Origin: Acidimicrobiaceae bacterium
GTDB taxonomy: Bacteria; Actinomycetota; Acidimicrobiia; Acidimicrobiales; RAAP-2
Assembly: GCA_003133075.1 (NCBI GenBank)
Contig: PKZN01000077.1
Coordinates: forward strand, 6,140-11,866
DNA length: 5,727 nt
Direction: 5' to 3'
The notes beneath the pieces were generated by a model that was not told where the DNA came from, did not search any database, and saw only the letters and a program-made list of their open reading frames with translations. The translations under genes were made by a program, and so were the position numbers. Position 1 is the stretch's first letter. Each line of letters begins with the position of its first letter. Positions 1-5,529 of the stretch are shown here, piece after piece.

Positions 1-87
1 CAGCGCTGCAGCGAACAGCCACTTCTTCAAGACGCGCTCACCGTCGAGTTCGGGGACCATCTCGTCGGACACGGTGCGTTCGGACAC
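1..87 (-). CDS. 5' end of an unidentified gene running off the left edge
   Basis: An open frame reads leftwards from GTG at 87 to the window edge with no stop, giving 29 residues that end in KKWLFAAAL, which looks like the start of a membrane helix or signal anchor after a short acidic, cytosolic-looking N-terminus. An in-frame TGA lies just upstream, so the start must be GTG 87, GTG 72 or ATG 60. None has a convincing Shine-Dalgarno. The first two GTGs belong to a small tandem duplication. The gene follows the membrane-protein gene on the same strand after 54 bp and could be co-transcribed with it. I do not recognise the family; too little is visible to name a function. It could be a chance frame, but the hydrophobic turn after a charged start favours a real membrane-anchored protein. 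Confidence 0.45.
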   Translation of the reverse strand, partial: MSERTVSDEMVPELDGERVLKKWLFAAAL

Positions 88-94
88 GGTGGCT
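65..94. repeat. 15-bp-period tandem duplication over the start region of the left-edge gene
   Basis: TCGGACACGGTG occurs at 65-76 and again at 80-91, a 12-bp exact match with a 15-bp period, so it keeps the reading frame. On the minus strand each copy carries CACCGTGTCCGA and hence one candidate GTG start codon. The translated result is VSxx(x)VSD. It looks like a local slippage duplication that doubled the start codon of the left-edge gene. Confidence 0.6.
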
Positions 95-141
95 CATCGA
101 ACAATGCGCGCCAATCCCTCAGGGGGCGACGAGGGGGCCGC

Positions 142-729
142 TCACGTGACGCGACGTAGATCGTGTCGATGGCGCAGTTCGAGTGTGGCGACGAGCGCCA
201 GTGCGACCCAGAGAGCACCGACGATGAACTCAATCACTGCAACCTGGTCGGCGTACCCGAAGAGGCTGTTCTTGAACGCCGCTCGCACCATCGCTTCGAG
301 AACGAAGGCGACACCCAGGGCAATCACCGGGCCCAGGGAAAGGTGTTGTTTCCACCACGCTCCAAACGCGCCACAGAGCGCTCCACTGAGGATGCCGAGT
401 GCGAAGTACACCTTGCCACTCAGCAGCTGTTCTTGGAATCCCGAGAGCACCGTGGTGGACCAGTACGAAAAGATCAAAGAATTGACGAAGTAGAAACCGG
501 CGAGTGCCATCATCGTGGCCACGATGCCCGCCACTGCGCCAAAGGAGTAGCGCCGATCTTTAGCGACCGCCCCGGCGAGAAACGCGAGAAGAAACCACGG
601 AACGACGGTCTCGCTGAGTGCACCGAGCAACCCGTTGCCCTGTCCCTTGATCAGAGAATCGAGGACACCCACTCCGAACCCCGCGAGACCCACTATGAGA
701 ACATCTAGAGCCCGTTGACGCCACGTCAT
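142..729 (-). CDS. Six-helix integral membrane protein, DUF6518-like
   Basis: This is a 195-residue protein of unknown function predicted to sit in the cytoplasmic membrane. Hydrophobic segments lie near residues 8-26, 41-56, 62-84, 107-126, 132-150 and 163-183. The C-terminus (RHRHDLRR) is strongly basic, so both ends are probably cytosolic. The stretch PWFLLAFLAGAVA at 44-56 followed by GFYFVN at 78-83 recalls actinobacterial DUF6518 membrane proteins, but this is from memory of the family pattern and is tentative. The ATG at 729 is preceded by GAGGTGA only a few bases away, which supports the start. The upstream neighbour on the same strand is the VOC-ACT gene, 63 bp away, so a shared transcript is possible. 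No catalytic motif or transporter signature is visible. Confidence 0.8.
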   Translation of the reverse strand: MTWRQRALDVLIVGLAGFGVGVLDSLIKGQGNGLLGALSETVVPWFLLAFLAGAVAKDRRYSFGAVAGIVATMMALAGFYFVNSLIFSYWSTTVLSGFQEQLLSGKVYFALGILSGALCGAFGAWWKQHLSLGPVIALGVAFVLEAMVRAAFKNSLFGYADQVAVIEFIVGALWVALALVATLELRHRHDLRRVT

Positions 730-792
730 TCACCTCAGGCTAACGACAATTCTCCACGTCCACAGCGCACGACACCGACCGGGCGTCTCGGC

Positions 793-1584
793 TCATTGCG
801 TGTAAAGCGACGCTCGAGTGAGTTCGCGCACCACCAAAAGCGCCTCGTCACGACGGGTGAAGGGAACGAGGAGATGGTCGTGATGAAAGCCCGCCAGCAC
901 GTTGCAACTGATTCCCGCGCGCGCCAAGGCGGTGCTGACTGCGGCTGTGAGCCCGACGCCGTCGAGCGCCGACGTCACGCGCAGGGTAATCCAAGCGGCC
1001 ACGAACTCGTACTCAAAACTCTGGCGATCGGCGTCCTCCCTTCGAAGGACGAACGTTAAACCCTCCACCTCTTGCACCATCGCGACCGCCCCCTCCACGA
1101 ACTCAGACGGCGGCGTCGAGACGAAGACGAACTCGCCGTCGAGGAGCACTGGATCCAGGGATTCGAGGAGTTCGTGAAGTTCGACGACGCCGAGAACCAC
1201 GTCACCGTCGAGCGTCGCAGGAGGCTCGTCACCACGAGACCCGTCGAGGCCGAACACGTTGCCGAAGGGATCGAGAAACTGTGCGATGACGCGCCCCTCG
1301 TCAACATCGAGCGGTCCGCGATGGAGCCGTGCGCCGTGGCTCGTGGACCGCGCGACCGCTGCGGCGTGATCGCCGACGCGAAGATAGACGACCGAACTGG
1401 CTCCTCGGGGATTCAATTCAGGATCGGCCAGGTGGAAGCCGAACTCGACGCCTTCAACGTCGAAGTAGAAAAAGGAATCATCACGGAGCAAGTGGTCCGC
1501 CGGCACCCCGAGAAACTCTGCCCACCACGCGGCTGCGACGTCCGGCTGCTCTACGAAATACATGACACTTCGCACGACCGACAT
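793..1584 (-). CDS. VOC (glyoxalase-fold) domain fused to a DUF2241/ACT_3 ACT domain
   Basis: This is a 263-residue soluble protein with two domains in one uninterrupted frame. Residues 1-115 form a single VOC half: MYFVEQPDVAAAWWAEFLGV at the start, FGFHLADP in the middle and the typical closing FLDPFGNVFGL near 103-113. Residues about 127-258 match the ACT-domain family once called DUF2241: LHELLESLDPVLLDGEFVF, then WITLRVTSALDGVGLTAAVS, ISCNVLAGFHHDHLLVPF and a last helix. Such ACT proteins are normally stand-alone, about 130 residues; ACT domains generally bind amino acids or other small molecules. The VOC part has M8 where a metal-binding His is common in the first strand, and G112 where the last-strand Glu ligand usually sits, so a metal-free binding role is more likely than glyoxalase chemistry (inference). 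A linker rich in D, G and P at 114-127 joins the domains. ATG 1584 opens a VOC-like first strand; its SD is weak. Confidence 0.88.
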   Translation of the reverse strand: MSVVRSVMYFVEQPDVAAAWWAEFLGVPADHLLRDDSFFYFDVEGVEFGFHLADPELNPRGASSVVYLRVGDHAAAVARSTSHGARLHRGPLDVDEGRVIAQFLDPFGNVFGLDGSRGDEPPATLDGDVVLGVVELHELLESLDPVLLDGEFVFVSTPPSEFVEGAVAMVQEVEGLTFVLRREDADRQSFEYEFVAAWITLRVTSALDGVGLTAAVSTALARAGISCNVLAGFHHDHLLVPFTRRDEALLVVRELTRASLYTQ

Positions 1585-1646
1585 GGCCTGACACTACACA
1601 GTGCTGACGCATTCTTCGTCTGGATCGCTGTCGTGGGACCGAGGGA

Positions 1647-1663
1647 CGAGCACGTTCCGCTCG
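1647..1663. promoter_or_regulatory. Inverted repeat in the divergent VOC-ACT / DUF1905 intergenic region
   Basis: CGAGC at 1647-1651 and GCTCG at 1659-1663 form a perfect 5-bp dyad with a 7-bp spacer. It sits near the middle of the 142-bp region between two divergent genes, where an operator would be expected. In GC-rich DNA dyads this short arise often by chance. No clear -10/-35 pair was found on either strand here, so this is only a candidate. Confidence 0.2.
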
Positions 1664-1726
1664 ACGCGATCATCGTCGGCTGGCACAAGTATCCATCACT
1701 GCAATCTGGCGTGAAAAGATCGGAGG

Positions 1727-2188
1727 ATGATGTTTCGAGCGATCGTCGAACCACCGGAACCGATGAGAGGACTCGAGATACCCGCCGAGATCGTCGCGGC
1801 TCTCGAAGGAGGCAAGCGCCCCCCGGTCACTGTCACGATCAACGCCCACTCCTGGAAGACGAGGGTTGCGATCATGCGTGGACGTCACCTGATTGGACTC
1901 AGCCACGCCAACCGCACGGCCGCGGGCGTCGAGATCGGCGAAGTGATCGACGTCGAGATCGATCTCGACACCACACCGCGTGTCGCAGTGGTTCCGGCCG
2001 ATCTCACGAAGGCGCTCGATGACGACCTCATCGCCAAAGTTACGTTCGCGGGCTTAACGGAGAATCAGCGTCGAGAGTACGTACGAGGGATTGAAGCAGC
2101 GAAGAAGCCTGAAACTCGTGCTCGTCGGATAGAGAAGTTAGTCGCGATGCTCCGCGACAACGCGAAGTCTCGGCGATCAACCCCCTAG
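1727..2188 (+). CDS. DUF1905 and YdeI/OmpD-associated domain protein
   Basis: This is a 153-residue soluble protein with the two-part build of this common family. The N-terminal DUF1905 beta-rich domain covers about residues 2-98: FRAIVEPP, VTVTINAHSWKTRVAIMRGRHL, then AAGVEIGEVIDVEIDLD and VPADLTKAL. The C-terminal YdeI/OmpD-associated helical motif is at about 108-145: GLTENQRREYVRGIEAAKKP followed by TRARRIEKLVAML. Its length fits the family. The family is sometimes labelled bacteriocin-protection, but no biochemical role is firmly established, so no function is claimed. GGAGG at 1722-1726 directly abuts the first ATG (1727); the second ATG at 1730 is only 3 nt from it and gives MFRAI, the more usual family start. 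The gene stands alone on the plus strand, divergent from the VOC-ACT gene and convergent with the membrane-protein gene. Confidence 0.88.
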   Translation: MMFRAIVEPPEPMRGLEIPAEIVAALEGGKRPPVTVTINAHSWKTRVAIMRGRHLIGLSHANRTAAGVEIGEVIDVEIDLDTTPRVAVVPADLTKALDDDLIAKVTFAGLTENQRREYVRGIEAAKKPETRARRIEKLVAMLRDNAKSRRSTP

Positions 2189-2259
2189 GCTTCGACGCTG
2201 ACCACGCTGGGTCAAGTCCCTACGAAGGTTGTGGCGTCACACTTCTATGAGACATCAGC

Positions 2260-2278
2260 GGGCGTTCGTCGAGCGCCC
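2260..2278. terminator. Weak hairpin between convergent genes
   Basis: GGGCG at 2260-2264 pairs with CGCCC at 2274-2278 around a 9-nt loop, followed by TTCTT rather than a clean T run. It lies 71 bp past the DUF1905 stop and 36 bp past the convergent membrane-protein stop, the right place for a terminator. The stem is only 5 bp, so support is thin. Confidence 0.25.
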
Positions 2279-2341
2279 TTCTTCGAATCACACGTTCGTC
2301 GAGCTGTTAAAACGTCACCCGTCTAATGCAACCGTTCGTCG
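2263..2341 (+). repeat. Three copies of CGTTCGTCG in 80 bp
   Basis: CGTTCGTCGAGC is repeated exactly at 2263-2274 and 2293-2304, and the shorter CGTTCGTCG recurs at 2333-2341. The start-to-start spacings are 30 and 40 bp. The first copy makes the loop of the weak hairpin. The third lies inside the last codons of the minus-strand membrane protein, where CGTTCG/CGAACG (2333-2338 and 2345-2350) also form a dyad. No function is known; it may be a degraded tandem repeat or chance. Confidence 0.35.
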
Positions 2342-3307
2342 GTACGAACGTCGTGCAGAGATGGTGCCGAGGCTGCTCACTACGGCCAACATCACGAACG
2401 CCACATCGAGCAGTACATACCAACCACCCAGTGTCGACTTTTCCAAGAAGTAACTCATTCCCCTTTGCGGAGCCGGCTGCAATGAAGCGGTCAACCCGAA
2501 TGCCGCGATAGCTAAAGCCACGAAGACAAGGAGCGTTGACAACGTCAACGCAACCCGGGAGCCGGAGCGCAATGACTCGTCGGAAAGCTCACTATCGCGG
2601 ACCGCTCGCGCAACGACAATTGGAGCGAGGACGAAGGCTACGACCAGTAGACAGAGGCCGGCGAAGGCAATTACCTTCGCGAACGTATACCCCTGTCCCT
2701 TCGTGACGCAGTTTCCCAAATGCGTGCTCCCAATTATGTGAAGGCATCCGGTCGCTGTTGCGGTACTGAGACGATACGGCAGAGTAATCAGCACGAGAAC
2801 AACTCCAATAATCGCTGCCAGTACCGAGGCTCCTGGCAGCAACGATCGTTGATCCCGTTGTGCCAAGCCATGGCGTAACTGTCCCCAACCAAAAACGACG
2901 ACGAAGAAACTTACAAGGAGAAGACCAGAGATAATTGTCGCCAGATCGTGGGCCACCGCACCGGCTCGACTTAGCTGTGCTATTTGATTCCCGTGGAAGA
3001 AGCCGTTTTCGCCGCTGTTGGTAAAAAAGATGGCGGCGAGAGGGATCACTGCAAACCACGGCAACGTCGCCACGAGCAACGACGTTTTCGTTCGAAGTGA
3101 CCACAGTTCACGAGAAGCCGGAGCGCCCGTTCCGAGAAGTCGCGCTCGTAGGGACCCCCCAAGGAGATTGAGGGAGATGCGAATCGACGACCGCCCGTCT
3201 TCCATCAAGCCGCCGACAACCGCGTCCATTTCGTCGCGGTAGCGCTCCTGCCACCACGCGGGGTACGCGCGAAGTGAAAGGAGCGTAATCCTCGAGAAGT
3301 TCCTCAC
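2315..3307 (-). CDS. PadR-coupled six-helix membrane protein
   Basis: This is a 330-residue protein of unknown function. The first ~70 residues are cytosolic and basic and contain LRAYPAWWQERYRDEMDAVV (12-31), a pattern like the YPxxWRxRYGDE motif I recall at the start of many actinobacterial membrane proteins encoded next to PadR regulators. Hydrophobic helices follow near 75-95, 122-142, 157-177, 210-233, 252-272 and 294-314. The basic tail ARRSYRR fits a cytosolic C-terminus. In that topology the loop between helices 3 and 4 is outside and holds C188 and C200, which could form a disulfide (inference). No ABC or peptidase motif is visible. GTG 3307 overlaps the PadR stop as GTGA and lacks its own good SD, so translation is probably coupled. 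Its GC is low for the window, near 50% in a sample line. Confidence 0.85.
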   Translation of the reverse strand: MRNFSRITLLSLRAYPAWWQERYRDEMDAVVGGLMEDGRSSIRISLNLLGGSLRARLLGTGAPASRELWSLRTKTSLLVATLPWFAVIPLAAIFFTNSGENGFFHGNQIAQLSRAGAVAHDLATIISGLLLVSFFVVVFGWGQLRHGLAQRDQRSLLPGASVLAAIIGVVLVLITLPYRLSTATATGCLHIIGSTHLGNCVTKGQGYTFAKVIAFAGLCLLVVAFVLAPIVVARAVRDSELSDESLRSGSRVALTLSTLLVFVALAIAAFGLTASLQPAPQRGMSYFLEKSTLGGWYVLLDVAFVMLAVVSSLGTISARRSYRRTVALDG

Positions 3308-3621
3308 GTGAGAGCCGGTCCAAGACGACGTAGGCCAATTGACGCGACGGCCGACGTGACCAGCAAACGTTCTCGCAATGCTGCCGCACCCGCTCCGGTC
3401 AGTCGATATGGTCGACGCCTATCGTCGGCTGGCAGGGGTTCAACCAGTCCTTCCTCTTCCAGTCGGCTAAGAACTCCGTAGAGCGTTCCGGGTCCGAGGG
3501 TGACGTGCGCAATCGTTTCAACGTCCCTGATCAGGGCGTAGCCGTGCATCGGACCGGCGGCGAGGGAGGTAAGCACGAGGAGCGCCGGGTCCTGGGCACG
3601 CTGCCATCCTTTTACAGCCAT
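3304..3621 (-). CDS. PadR-family transcriptional regulator
   Basis: This is a 105-residue winged-helix DNA-binding protein of the short PadR class, which lacks the extended C-terminal dimerisation helix domain of longer members. The first helix and HGY motif are at about 12-31 (LLVLTSLAAGPMHGYAL), the recognition helix region at 43-61 (GPGTLYGVLSRLEEEGLVE) and the wing at 66-75 (DDRRRPYRLT), ending in a helix LRERLL. These are the PadR hallmarks. ATG 3621 has GGGAG (3628-3632) six bases upstream. The gene leads a two-gene unit with the overlapping membrane-protein gene; such regulators commonly repress their own operon and are released by a small-molecule ligand or stress. The small dyads just upstream would suit autoregulation (inference). 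Confidence 0.93.
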   Translation of the reverse strand: MAVKGWQRAQDPALLVLTSLAAGPMHGYALIRDVETIAHVTLGPGTLYGVLSRLEEEGLVEPLPADDRRRPYRLTGAGAAALRERLLVTSAVASIGLRRLGPALT

Positions 3622-3636
3622 TGCCGTCTCCCGTCA

Positions 3637-3670
3637 CATCTGAGATGACTGTATCAGATTACGTAGTAAT
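3637..3670. promoter_or_regulatory. Candidate PadR operator: two dyads upstream of the padR-like gene
   Basis: CATCT-G-AGATG at 3637-3647 and ATTAC-GTA-GTAAT at 3658-3670 are both perfect inverted repeats. Their centres (3642 and 3664) are 22 bp apart, about two helical turns, so two dimers could bind on the same face. They lie 16-49 bp upstream of the PadR start codon, in the most AT-rich part of the divergent region, and the first is next to its SD. The two sites differ in sequence, so they need not bind the same protein. A weak plus-strand pair TTGCGG (3695-3700) and TATCTA (3720-3725), with a long 19-bp spacer, is the only promoter-like match I noticed for the acetyltransferase. Confidence 0.4.
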
Positions 3671-3805
3671 ACTTCGGAGTGCTGTCGTGTATCGTTGCGG
3701 CCGGTTCCCGACTTTCGTTTATCTAGAGGGTACGCAATCGCAAGGTCATGCAGTCGCGGTGAAAGTAGCGAGGTATCGTCTCGCCGCCCTCACTAAAGTC
3801 TGCGC

Positions 3806-4240
3806 ATGCCTCAAAGTGTCTGTCGCATTCGTCAAGCGATAAATGAGGATTCAGGTGTCATCTTCTCAATGGCAAAGGCACTCGCCACGACGTTCGTACT
3901 TGAGATCACGTCTTTCAAAGAGTCATTTGACTCTCTCGAAAAGGATCAAACATCCCGGCTACTTGTCGCTGAAGATGGAAGCGGGCTCATTGTTGGTTAC
4001 CTACTTGGATTCACTCACCCCACACTGTTCGCGAACGGTACGGTTGGCTGGATTGAAGAAATGTACGTACGAGACGATGCTCGGCGAAGTGGGGTAGGCA
4101 CACAACTTGCGCGAGCGTTTGAAGAGTGGGCAGCGCGTGAAGGCGCCACCTTGATTGCTCTTGCCACGAGACGCGCCACAACCTTCTACTTGGCAATGGG
4201 CTTTGAGGAGTCAGCAGCATATTTTCGCAAACTGCTATAG
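3806..4240 (+). CDS. GNAT-family N-acetyltransferase
   Basis: This is a 144-residue predicted acetyl-CoA-dependent acyltransferase. The first strand is CRIRQAINED (6-15). Residues 53-70 (LVAEDGSGLIVGYLLGFT) are the central strands, and motif A is IEEMYVRDDARRSGVGTQL (83-101), with the pyrophosphate-binding loop RRSGVG at 93-98. The C-terminal FYLAMGFEES (127-136) is the usual helix-strand end of the fold. Substrate is unknown; GNATs modify amines on small molecules, peptides or proteins. An in-frame TAA at 3794-3796 limits the start to ATG 3806, yet no SD precedes it, so it may be leaderless or weakly translated. It is divergent from the PadR unit. GC is low (26 of 60 in bases 3901-3960), unlike the GNAT on the right, suggesting a different origin. 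Confidence 0.9.
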   Translation: MPQSVCRIRQAINEDSGVIFSMAKALATTFVLEITSFKESFDSLEKDQTSRLLVAEDGSGLIVGYLLGFTHPTLFANGTVGWIEEMYVRDDARRSGVGTQLARAFEEWAAREGATLIALATRRATTFYLAMGFEESAAYFRKLL

Positions 4241-4382
4241 CGCTGCCTATGGAAATGCGACCGCTCGGCGAACTTCAACATTAGGATTCGTCCTCGCCTA
4301 CCAACAGAGAACGGAAGGATTCTCGCCGACTGAGTATTCCGAAATTACGTCGCCCAACGGCTTCGAAATCGTGTCCGGCCAT

Positions 4383-4820
4383 TCAATCCCCCGCGAGGAA
4401 GCGGTACACGTTGGTCTCGCGACGTTCAAAGCCAAGTTTGAGGTACAACGCGTTGGCCGCTTCGCGTGATGGTCGACTCGTCAGGTCGACGGTGCGTACG
4501 CCGTTCGAACGCGCCACGTCCAGCGCGGCCCGCGTGAGCGCCTCGCCAACGCCGAGACCACGAGCGCCCTCGTCCACGACGACGTCTTCGATCCACGCGC
4601 GCTCCCCGCTCGGAATGGGGAACACGACGAGCGTCAACGTGCCGACGACGTCGTCTTCGTTTCGAGCCACGAACAACGTTGTGGAGGGAGAGTGCACCAG
4701 CGTTTCGAGGTCGGCGAGGCTCAGTGGTTGGGCGTTCGACGACAGCTGCGGTAGCAGTCCGTTGAGTGCCGTTACAAGTTCCGGAGTTGCAACGTCCACG
4801 GCCTCGACGACGACGCTCAC
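4383..4820 (-). CDS. GNAT-family N-acetyltransferase, last gene of the hemQ-nudix unit
   Basis: This is a 145-residue predicted acetyltransferase of the GNAT fold, not closely similar to the other one in this window. Visible elements are LFVARNEDDVVGTLTLVVFP (49-68), the motif A strand and loop IEDVVVDEGARGLGVGEAL (77-95) with acetyl-CoA loop RGLGVG at 87-92, and the ending DLTSRPSREAANALYLKLGF (112-131) then NVYRF, a common pattern in this GNAT subgroup. Substrate is unknown. GTG 4820 overlaps the Nudix stop as GTGA, and GAGGAG at 4825-4830 lies four bases upstream inside the Nudix gene, so translation is coupled and well supported. The base composition is GC-rich (45 of 60 in bases 4501-4560), matching the Nudix and hemQ genes. 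Confidence 0.92.
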   Translation of the reverse strand: MSVVVEAVDVATPELVTALNGLLPQLSSNAQPLSLADLETLVHSPSTTLFVARNEDDVVGTLTLVVFPIPSGERAWIEDVVVDEGARGLGVGEALTRAALDVARSNGVRTVDLTSRPSREAANALYLKLGFERRETNVYRFLAGD

Positions 4821-5506
4821 TCTTCTCCTCGCCAGACTGGGCGACGCAGATCGTCGTAGAACACGTCACGACGCTCGCCGTCGATGGCTGCGAAGACGGG
4901 GGCCGCCCAACGTTCGGCGCCAATGATGGGACTGGGCAGGTGATCGCGATCGAACCAGCCGGCGTCGGTGACCTCCAACGGATGCAAGTTGAACTCCCCT
5001 CCGACCGCACGACAGAAGAACAGTAGCGAAAACAGCGGGATCCTCGATTCGCCAAGTCGCATGCCGTCGAGCACCCCGATAAGCCGTATCGGTTCAACTT
5101 CAATGCCGGTCTCTTCCAGCACTTCTTTCACGACAACTTCGGGCGCGGAGTACCCCACGTCGCACCAGCCAGTCGGATAGAGCCAGATTCCCGAGTCCGC
5201 GCGCTCGATCAAGAGCAGCTTGCCCTCGTCGTTGACGACCGCCGCGCCGACCGCCACCTTGGGGGTCTGGTACCCCGGCACGCCGTGTCCAACTTCCTTC
5301 ATCCACTGCGTCACGTAACCGTCTGCGTCGGGGACGCCCTCGAGTCCCTCGTCGGCGGCGACCTTCATATCGCCGGCGATCTTGAGGACCTCTTCAAAGC
5401 GTTCACGTTCGTACTGGCTTTCGGTGAAACCAAGTCCGGTCTTGGCGACGCCGGCGAGTGACTCGGCCCAGCGACGCAAGGTCTTTTCGGGAATCGAGTC
5501 GGGCAC
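4817..5506 (-). CDS. Nudix hydrolase with N-terminal Nudix_N domain
   Basis: This is a 229-residue enzyme predicted to hydrolyse a nucleoside diphosphate linked to another moiety, using divalent metal. Residues about 4-65 form the helical Nudix_N region (LRRWAESLAGVAKTGLGFTE, then YERERFEEVLKIA). The Nudix domain spans about 83-205. Its box at 113-135 departs from GX5EX7REUXEEXGU: Y119 replaces the first Glu and K127 replaces the Arg, while E128, E131 and E132, the main metal ligands, are kept. The form DVGYSxxEVVVKE is familiar from Nudix_N proteins, so this is a family trait rather than decay. Substrate cannot be read from the sequence; ADP-ribose- or CDP-linked compounds are options. GTG 5506 is 23 nt past the hemQ stop without a clear SD. 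The 3' end overlaps the GNAT gene by 4 nt. Confidence 0.93.
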   Translation of the reverse strand: MPDSIPEKTLRRWAESLAGVAKTGLGFTESQYERERFEEVLKIAGDMKVAADEGLEGVPDADGYVTQWMKEVGHGVPGYQTPKVAVGAAVVNDEGKLLLIERADSGIWLYPTGWCDVGYSAPEVVVKEVLEETGIEVEPIRLIGVLDGMRLGESRIPLFSLLFFCRAVGGEFNLHPLEVTDAGWFDRDHLPSPIIGAERWAAPVFAAIDGERRDVFYDDLRRPVWRGEE

Positions 5507-5529
5507 GTACCCGACGCTACCAATGCGAC

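Noticed and set aside
163..708. Long plus-strand open frame opposite the six-helix membrane protein
   Set aside because: Its translation is charged, low in hydrophobic residues and shows no domain, while the opposite strand encodes clear membrane helices with an SD.
730..792. Possible terminator between the VOC-ACT and DUF6518-like genes
   Set aside because: Only a 4-bp stem (CCGA/TCGG) without a T run was found, not enough to separate the two genes transcriptionally.
1072..2022. 316-codon plus-strand open frame spanning the VOC-ACT gene and running into the DUF1905 gene
   Set aside because: It is rich in D, R, H and E with no motif, and it overlaps two genes with recognisable domains. It is a GC-rich shadow frame.
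4241..4382. Possible integron attC site after the plus-strand acetyltransferase, prompted by GCCCAAC near 4350
   Set aside because: No matching GTTRRRY partner or long imperfect dyad follows within the expected distance, and no other cassette features are present. No convincing terminator was seen here either.
4643..4656. GACGACGTCGTC palindrome
   Set aside because: It lies inside the coding frame of the GNAT gene and is explained by runs of Asp/Val codons in GC-rich DNA.
4426..5103. 225-codon minus-strand open frame over the GNAT/Nudix junction
   Set aside because: It is arginine-rich and without domains, in a different frame from the two well-supported enzymes that explain the same DNA.
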